A DNA stretch of 31,143 nucleotides from Ectocarpus siliculosus. Lineage: Eukaryota > Sar > Phaeophyceae > Ectocarpales > Ectocarpaceae. Of the stretch, positions 10,866 through 19,300 are shown piece by piece. Where the stretch lies: the NCBI GenBank assembly GCA_000310025.1, contig FN649733.1, forward strand, positions 3,984,229 to 4,015,371, read 5' to 3'. The notes under the pieces are model-generated. The model did not search any database and was not told the origin of the DNA. It was given only the letters and a program-made list of their open reading frames with translations. The position numbers and the translations under genes are program-made. Within the stretch, counting starts at the first letter, position 1. Every line of letters starts with the position of its first letter.

Positions 10866-11985
10866 CGGTGTGCATCAGGCCGGTTGTATTTAGGAGGTGG
10901 CCTTGGGCAGGAGGAGACGGCAAAAGGAATGCTCATGATGCCGGAGCGAATTCCTTTCTTGCTCTGCAAAGTGTTTCGCAAGGGCACTGTGCTATTGCGG
11001 GGATGGGGAGTTAGTTTCTGAGAGCATTGTTATGGGGATTGCTTCTCAGTTCGTTTGGTTTTGTTTTCTTTCGGCTGAAAATCGAATATAGATCAACGAG
11101 AGTTAATTGATTTGACACATTTGTCCATAAGGTAGGTAGTCACTTCTTAGAGCGACGAATGACTTAGATATCTGTCGGTCCCGGTTGGAGCCTTCAGCTT
11201 ATTGGTGGGGCGGTGGGGGGGGGCAAAAGGTGGCGTGTGGACAGTCCGTTTAGAACACCAAGAGTCGGCCTGTCGGCAAAAAAACGTATAGAGTGGAAAC
11301 AAAATTCGCGACGATGAGCGTGAGCAGGAGTCTCGTCTCTCACCATAAAACAGACGACTGACTGCGTTTGCGTCAGGGTTTGATGTATTCAGTAAGCAGA
11401 CATGCTGAACATTAGAGGGTGGGTGGGTTGGAGTGTGGGCGAGGGGGGGGCGGAGGGTGGTGCGGGGCACTGACCGTTGGCCATCTATCCCCTTCAACAG
11501 TAAATACATGATTTTATACCCTCATTTGATATGCGGGTCAGGGGGAAGCCGGCGGCAGTCGTGTATGTGATTGTAGGGTAAAGTAAAGGGTGTGATGATG
11601 GACGATCAAGTCAAGTGGACGGTTGGTTGAACGTTGCGTGCGTGGAACGGTTGTGTCTTTGCATGCCTGCAGGTAACAACGTATCCAACGGCTGGAACTG
11701 GTGGGGGAGACGGAGGAAGTAGTGTAGGCAATAGGCTTATACCTGCCGTTCGTTGAAAACGGAGTTCGAGTGACTTGTTCCTGTTGCAGATTTTTGAAGC
11801 AAATGCCGGTGGAGAGATGACACAAGAGAGAAGAGACGATTTGCGGAGAAGGTCGATTGTTGCCCAGGTACAGGCAGTGCATCAACACTATCGCCGAGTT
11901 GCCGCCATGGCTAGGTCGCCAGCAGTAGCGGTGAGGGTATTATAAAAAAAGTATTGAAAAGTAATATCATACCATATCAAAAGGA

Positions 11986-12005
11986 CATGGATGGATGGAT
12001 GGATG
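11986..12005. repeat. (ATGG)5 microsatellite
   Basis: Five perfect ATGG units in the gene-poor region downstream of the kinase. Confidence 0.9.
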
Positions 12006-14302
12006 AAGTGCGTTGCGTGCATCGTTGTACATTCGAGGTACGGTACCCAACTAATGGGATGATAATATAAAATACGAAAATTATGTCATGATGTCATGGT
12101 CTGACAAGTGCTGGTGGGAAATCGAGGCCGTGTGAACCTTATCTTTCCGTTTCAACGGGAAAAATATCGTGCACTCGACAGCAGTCACTACTGTCCACAG
12201 AGCAGCAATAACCAACCACCTGGTGAACCTACATATGCATAGTCTACAGGTGATCCGTCGTGGATGACGTTTGTTTGTTGTTGGTGGAGGAAAAGATAAG
12301 AGCAGACGAACGTGGACGTACATGCACGATCGATCGTCGTTGTATTTCTCGTGCACACCACGCGCTAATAACTCACTCTGCGAGCACATGCCAAGGAAGT
12401 TGACATTGAACCCAGTTGGGGAAGCTTACTCGTTCTCATCAAGTGTAGGAAGAAAGGACGGTAATTGATGAAAAAAATTAGTCAGGGAACTTTGCAACAC
12501 CTTCCTGCAACCACGGAGGAAGAGCCAAGCAAGAGAACACGATTGATTGATTCTCAACAATCAATCACGGATGGCACACGCTGGAGACACGAGCGAGCTA
12601 CATAAAATATAGAAATGCCCCACGGTATGTATGTATGAATGTATGTGTTGTATTGTATGTTTGCAACACCCGGCAATGTGACGGCAAGAAAGGCACTAAA
12701 ACAAACTCAACGCGAGATGTTCAGTCGAAAAGTTGGAGCATTTCTCACTTGTTGGATTCCCCCTGGAACACAAGTGCGATCAAGACACCTCATGCACGAG
12801 GTAAAAAACATTTTAAAAAACCCATTCCATTGGTTCATTTTTCATTTTTTTAGGCTACACAAATCAAACAGGATCAATGTACGGCGCAGAGTGGTTTTCG
12901 CCCGTACGCATTCAGCATCGTTGACAATGTATGATGTATGTGACGACACTTACTTGCGTCTAATCCACTTCCTCCACGCTGCCACATTTATCCCACGACA
13001 ACAAGACTGACTCTGACAAGGCGAGGCAGAAGCCTCCGGAACGGACTCGCTTTGGTTGTCCAATGGTCAGTTAGTTAGGCAATACACTAAACTACTGATT
13101 GCGAAGCACCAGAGGCTCGTTAGCCCCAAAAGTAGTTTCCATTCCCAACACCACTATTAATACTGCTGTACACACAACAAACTTGGGTACCGCGCAAAGT
13201 AAACCTCTATGAGGCACCACTCACGAACCCGGAGAGAAAAAACACCACGGGTGGCAAGACGCCAGACCCTGATACTACTCAGGTCAATGACCGACCGACA
13301 GACCTGTTGACTGGTAGTAGTGTCTGTTGAGGTCATGCCTGTCTACATGTGTGCAGCCGGACGGGGCGGAGAGGGCGGAGGTATCCACTACGGGCGCTTG
13401 GAATGCCCCTCCTTTTCCGTCTGTTCCACCAGTAGACGTCTAGTACTACGGCAGAGACCACCCTACCTAGCTGTTGCACGCGTCTCTAAAAACTAATCCG
13501 ATTGAGCGTACGTAAAGTAGTGTGCGTTTCCGCCGGGAAAAGAGAACCGTGAGCACAAACTACTGCCTTGATAAACATCCAGTACTAGCAACGCATGTCC
13601 TTGACTATTGCAAAAAAAAAAAGCGCTTTGTTTGGCAACTATTATTTTATTTTTTTCTTGATACAAGTATGACACAACCAATCCATCTCTATCTGAGAAA
13701 AGAGTCTAAGATAGATTAGCAATGAATCCACAGCATTGCAATGCAAATGTGGATACCGCCGGAGGTTACGCTTCGTGCCGAAGCAACGGAAAATCACAGC
13801 AGCACCAGATATCATATCAACAAATCAACAACGGTTGGTCGTCTTGTCAATGCTAGTGGAGCACCCAAACCGAGGGTCACCTAAGGCGCAACGTGACCCC
13901 CTCAGCCCAATCCTTTTTCTTCTCCTCCGGCTGCTGCTTTCCCTAAGGATTGAGCTGACCTGCAGAATAGGGAGGAATGTACACAAACACAGAGAAAATG
14001 GGACGTGAACTTGGAGAATGTTCTTTCTCTTCATGCGGTCGTCGCCACGACCGCAACTAATGGTACATACTGCTTTGACAACCTACATTACGGAGAAAAT
14101 ACTCTTCTGCCGCGCTGCACAAGTTCGTCAGGGCCAACGGTGCCTCGTCATCGGGGGCGCTGGAAGTAAGTAAGTGTGGCCAGCTGGTGACAACCTCAAG
14201 GTCTTGGGGACCCATTTCGCTTTGGACTTACTTGGGGTAGGGTCGTCAAGGAGCCGGTTGGCAATTCGCTTCGTAACTCCGTTCTTCATATTCTTCGGCA
14301 TA

Positions 14303-14465
14303 CAGTAGGTGTCCCGGTATAGTGCCGGTATGTGTCCAGGCGATTTGACCGGCACTATACCGGGCACCGGCACTATTCAGAATTGTGCCTCAATAGTGCC
14401 AAACCGGCACTATTCAGGGCCTGAAAATCCCTCTATAGTGCCGGCTTGGCACTATTCAGGACTGT
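14303..14465. repeat. Left subterminal repeat array of the TIR element
   Basis: Contains at least seven copies of GGCACTAT or its complement ATAGTGCC, several as head-to-head pairs such as AATAGTGCCAAACCGGCACTA. Such clustered motifs typically serve as transposase-binding sites, which is inference here. Confidence 0.75.
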
Positions 14466-15377
14466 TCGACTTCAGAGTGCAGCGCATGCTCTTTGCGGGG
14501 CTGACAGAGTACCAAACGAACGATATTTGGATCAATCGTGAGGTGGACGACGTGGGCGGGCTTCATTAAGTTTCGTGAGGCTCTTGGACTGTCGAAAACA
14601 CGGCATTGGTAACATTAAAATTAACTTGATAGACCAGATAGATTTGTTGCACGGCAGTTGTTCTCTTCCCACCTCACTCAGCGCAAGCACTCGCTAGTAA
14701 AACGTTGCTGCTGCCTTTCAACCGCAGACCGTGCTGCCCGATAAAAGTGCATCTCGCTATCACATTATTATGTGTTGTTTGCCACAAGGCCGTAGCACTA
14801 TTCAGGCAACCTCAAAGGCACCCCTCGACAGCGAAAGAAAGACGCTCATGCACGCACCCGATGTACATTTGGAGGTAAAACATGGATGGATGTAGTGCTC
14901 CTTACATGAGCACACAAAAGCAGATGCAACCTAAAAAACGGGTGAAGAAGATAACGAACTCCCCTGTTCCTTCGATAAAAAGCTAGAGAGAATACCAAGC
15001 CTTCAGAAGCAAGAAAAACGACTGGCCAACCAAATACGTCAGTCTCAGTGCGGTCAAAAACAGAAAATATTTGTTTCTCAAGGCCGTGAGAGGGTGTCAT
15101 GGAGGAGGCTGAGCTATTCTCTGGAAAAAGACAGAAGAAATGGTAGCAACAGAGAGAGGAGAACTACGTGACTGCCAAGGCTTACTACTTTGAACACGCG
15201 ATCGTTTGGGAGTGTTTTCATCCTTCCTTAGAAGTATTTTATTAACTATTGTTACACAATATTGGGCTTTCATCTCTAGATTCTGCGCCGCTGCGGCATT
15301 TGTTGTGAGGAAGGTCATCTCGCTTGAAACTCTTGTTGTTCCCCTCAACGCCATATTTTCCTCCTGCATCATCACTG

Positions 15378-15692
15378 CTATCCTTGGCTATATTTTCCAT
15401 GTCCGTCGTCACTACCACCATCTTCCTTTTCGCTCGCCTCACTACTGAAATCCCAGCCTATTGGTGGAACCTGGTCGATCGGTATACCGTGACATTTGAA
15501 GACGTCACGCGTACCGAGAGAAACCGAGCTATACTTGTAGCTCGAAGGGAAACCGTCTCCGAATCCTGTCGGCGTGGAAGGCTTGAGGCGAAAAAAGGCT
15601 GTGTGTGGGGTCTGAACCGGCACTATTGACGGGTTCGATAGTACCTGAACCGGCACTATAGCGGGCAGCCCTGAATAGTGCCAAACCGGCAC
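15378..15692 (-). pseudogene. Protein-like frame carried by the TIR element
   Basis: After the repeat array, the minus frame reads TGFGDGFPSSYKYSSVSLG and then KCHGIPIDQVPPIGWDF before becoming Ser/Asp/Glu-rich and stopping. It has the look of real coding sequence but I recognise no family. It might be a transposase relic, a captured host exon or chance. A second frame (minus 15097-15375) continues nearby with NKILLRKDENTPKRSR and may belong to it. Confidence 0.2.
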
Positions 15693-15783
15693 TATTCAGG
15701 CCTGTGTCTGTGTCGATAAATTTTACCGGCACTATACCGGATGTTGGCACTATTCAACCGGCACTATATCGGGACACCTACTG
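15617..15783. repeat. Right subterminal repeat array of the TIR element
   Basis: Mirror of the left array. It carries at least seven copies of GGCACTAT or its complement, including the same AATAGTGCCAAACCGGCACTA arrangement found on the left, and ends in the terminal inverted repeat. The arrangement is not an exact inversion of the left end, so the motifs rather than the whole arm are conserved. Confidence 0.75.
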
Positions 15784-16129
15784 TACCGTACAAACCCTCA
15801 CCATTCCCCCTTCAAGCGCTAACAATGACTTTGAGTTGTTGTTCAAATGCAACTCACAAAACAAGGAACTCCTGTGTGATCGTTAGCCCCGTGTATTCAT
15901 CCGATGTACTCCGGGTGCCATGCTACACGAACACTTGGGTATATGTTTAACCCACCATCACCATCCGGGGCCACACACAAGGGCGGTGTTGTGCACATTG
16001 GAGTTTGTTTTTCTCCGTGTTTCCTCCTGCGGTGCTTGTCTTCAACTGATAAGCGCTAGAACCGTTCAGCAGTCTCCTCCCTCTTTTACAACACCATGCG
16101 CTTTCCACAAGGAAAGTGCAAGCCTTTCT

Positions 16130-16210
16130 ATCGGGAAGAGATTCGAACCCATCACCTACGTAAGAGTTCGAAGGCTTCACGACGTTATCAACTGAAATAC
16201 TCGGCCAATG
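16130..16210 (-). tRNA. tRNA-like sequence, probably a pseudogene
   Basis: On the minus strand, TGGCCGAGTAT resembles an A box. It is followed by a D-loop-like CAGTTGATAACG, a loop CTTCGAA between partly pairing arms, and a clear B box GGGTTCGAATC ten bases before CCCGAT. The two ends can pair at about five of seven positions. The anticodon stem and T stem have several mismatches, so a functional tRNA is doubtful. The loop would place TCG as anticodon (arginine), but that is tentative. It lies downstream of the EsV-1-7 gene in the same orientation and could be the head of a tRNA-derived SINE. Confidence 0.35.
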
Positions 16211-16375
16211 GGTCGGTCGAGAACACCCGGCTGATGCCTTCACCGCACATATATACGAAAGAGGTGGGTGAAATCGACGCCCAATAATTGGGCCGTTGGC
16301 AAGCACTAGCAGCATTGAAGAACCACGCACACACAAACAATCACCTCCGACCCTCATTCGTCCAGCTTGCGTAGC

Positions 16376-19300
16376 CTAATCAGACTTCGCCTCCTCCCCA
16401 ATATTTCTGGCTCGTGGGACGAAGGACTCACTTTCGAGGGGCATCCCTTGGTCAGGTTCTTGCTTGACTGGCGCTTGCACCGACGGGACGTCACCGGGTT
16501 GGCGCGGGCGCTTTTTGGTCCTTGGGGGTATCCTGTCAGGGGCGTTCCTAGCACGCTTGCCTTGGGTCTTGGCATAGACAGCGTTTATGTTTATCATCCC
16601 GGGTCTAGCGTGCTGGCTACAGAATTCCGGCCGGGTTGAACCTTCCGCGCAGTAGTACGGCCTCTTGAAGCAGGTGGGGTGGGCGCAGCTTCGGCATCGC
16701 ACGTTGACCATTCCGTCTTCTGCGTGCCGGCTGCAGAATGCTGGTGTTTTTGTTCCCTGAGACACAAATTGCCGAAGCAGCTGGAACGATGTGAGTGACG
16801 TGTGCCGGGTGAGGCGAGGGGGGGGGGCGTACTCTTATGTTTTGCATGCCTTAGCGGTTAGACCATTGACCACGCGTCCTCGAGAGGACGGAGCACTGTT
16901 CCCACAGGACCGATCACCGATGGCCAATCGTCCCTTCCTACTTTGCCAAAGGTGGCTCAAAAATGTCTTCCCTAGTCTGTCTATCCCAACGATATCCCTT
17001 CCCGCCTTCTCAAACCACTTCCTACTCCCCAGTACAGCTACCGTCCTCTCCTCTCTATTCCATGCCTCAAACATCTCCCTGTACGTCCCTTGTATTTTTC
17101 CCAGCTCAGTCATGTACACTTCCCTCTCCTCTTCGTACCACGGACATCCCGCGACTACATGAACACGGTCTTCGCATTCGAAGCCGCAATCACATTTGAA
17201 CTTGTCGTCTTCGTCGTCTACCGTCCTATGTCTTCGTCGACGTTCTCGAAGGCCTATGTCCCCGGTCCTGAATTTGACCTTCAGCTTTGTCCCTGCATCC
17301 ATTGGTCCATGTAGGTAATCCTTGAACCCCATTCCTTCTTTCAACATTCCGTACGCTTCTAGACCCTCCTTATCCTTGGTTTATTTCCTTAGATTCTGTT
17401 CTTCTCTCTCGGCACAAGCAGCAGATATCTTCTCCTTGAACCCCTGTAGACCCTCCGTTTCCAGCGTGTCATCTTCGTCGATGTCTAACCCCTTCCATAT
17501 GTCCTCTACAACCTTGACCCATTCCGTGGGTTGTCTACCCCTCTTTTTGTTTTCCCACTTCGCCTCCCATACTATTTTCGGCAACCTCTCCTCTCCCATC
17601 CCGCACATGCGATACTGCCATGTCAGCTTCCTTGCGTCTCTTCCCGACCGTAGGGATTGGATCCCCAATTCTGCCCTTACGGCTGCATTACTTGTGCGCT
17701 TGGAGCATCCTAGGATGATTTTCGCTGTTTTCATCTGCGCCGCCTCGAGTTCTTTCACTACCTTCTTATTTCCTTCCCATACTTCTCCGGCGTTCTCTAG
17801 CGGCGGTACGATTACGCTCTTCAAAACCGTCAACGTGATGCGTGTATCGAGGTGCCGGTTTGCGAGTATTGGGTGTAGCTTCCCTGCTCGTGCTTTGCCC
17901 TTTTCTGCTACCTTGGACATGTGTGCATTCCACGAGCAGTCGTTTGCGATCTCTACTCCGAGGTATGTGTACTGGTCCACTACTGCAACCTCCTCCATCC
18001 CCCACTTCCATCTATGTTCTACTGGTTCCTCCCTGCCCTCGTTGCATACCATGACGGCACTCTTCTTAACGTTGGCAGACAATCTCCACTTATCAGTAAA
18101 CTTCTTCGCCGCGTCAATTTGTAGTTGCAGTCCCTCAGGGGTGTCCGACATACCAACAAAATCATCCGCAAACAGCATTCCTGACACCGAAGTTTCCGTG
18201 TCCCCTACTTTTACTCCCTTCCGGACTGCCTCTACGACTTCCAACAGATCGTTGATGAGCACCTGGAACAATGTTGGGGACAGCGTGCAACCTTGTGGGA
18301 CCTTCTGCTCAATGTCGAAGAACTTAGACAGTTCTCCGTCTAGCATGACCGCGCTTTTCGCACACTCTGTCATCTTCTTCAGCACCCTCCACATTTTCCC
18401 CTTGATCCCGTACTTGGACAATTGTTTCCACAGCCCATTTCTCCATACGGTATCGTATGCCTTTTTCACGTCCAGGAAGAAGCAGTACGTCGGCTTTCCC
18501 GCCCTCTTTCTACCTTGGATGATTCTCCCTACCGTGAATGCGTGGTCTACGCACCCCCTCTTCTGTCGGAAACCTGCCTGGCCCTCACTAATGCTACGTT
18601 CCTTCTCCAACACTCCCATTTTCCTATCGTTCAGCAACTTACAAAACACTTTTCCTACTGTGTTCAACAGTGTGATACCCCTGTAGTTTCCTAGGTCAGT
18701 CTTGTCTCCTTTCTTAAACAAGTTCACAACCTTCCCTCCATCAACTTGGCGCATACTGGTTTTTCCACACCCAGTTGTACAGCAGTACCATCAACTGGAT
18801 CATCCCCTTCCCCCCAAACTTCATGAACTCGTTGACTATCCCATCCGCCCCTGCTGCTTTGTGGCACTGCAACTTGTTCACGCACGCCTCAACCTCGTCC
18901 ACAGTGAACTCCTTTTCTAGTTCTACGTTCCCAACGTCTGCCTTCGATGTCTCTTCTTCTTTCTGGGCCCATGCGTCCACCTCCTTCTTAAACACTGGGT
19001 CAAAACTTCATTCTCCGAAGGCACTCCAAGTCTCTTGTAGTGTCCTGCTAGAACTTCCCTTTTTCCCTTCCGACTGCTGACTAGTCCACCTTTCACACCT
19101 CGCAAAGTTGCTACCCCTGTATCCCCCCCTTGCGCGGTCTTTTTTACCATCCCACTAATCCCTTCTCACATCTGCTTGGCGTTCCCCTCCAGGCCTCCGT
19201 TGGCCTTCTGCACTACTTCGTCCCAAATTCACTTTTTCTTCTTTTTCACTAGTCCCTTCACCTGTTTCCTCTTGGCCCTGTACTTTTCCCAACTCTCCTC

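Larger units (their letters stand above)
9299..14300. other. Gene-poor region downstream of the kinase
   Basis: About 5 kb without a supported gene. The first part is presumably the kinase 3' UTR. From 9300 to 11460 the plus strand carries many runs of 6-12 G. Open frames here are short, low in complexity and lack recognisable motifs. An (ATGG)n tract lies at 11986-12005, and A/T-rich spacers occur around 11940 and 12070. The part 13020-14300 is unremarkable; I see no RNA gene or repeat boundary in it until the transposon at 14303. Confidence 0.55.
14303..15783. mobile_element. TIR DNA transposon, probably Tc1/mariner-like, non-autonomous
   Basis: The left end begins CAGTAGGTGTCCCGGTAT and the right end is its reverse complement; the first 26 bases of the two ends differ at one position. 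Both ends are flanked by TA (14301-14302 and 15784-15785), consistent with a TA target duplication as in the IS630-Tc1-mariner superfamily. The element is 1481 bp. About 160 bp at each end is packed with short copies of GGCACTAT, often followed by TCAGG, in both orientations. No intact transposase is visible. Two short protein-like stretches occur inside (plus 14465-14569, minus 15378-15600), which may be captured or decayed coding sequence. The class assignment rests on TA and the CAGT start; a different TA-specific superfamily is possible. Confidence 0.75.

Noticed and set aside
14303-15783. CRISPR-like array, suggested by many short repeats
   Set aside because: The motifs are irregularly spaced, occur in both orientations and sit only at the ends of a TIR element in a eukaryotic genome.
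17322-18686. 454-codon open frame on the plus strand
   Set aside because: It is the antisense shadow of the LINE reverse transcriptase; the minus frame carries FADD and the other RT motifs, the plus frame none.
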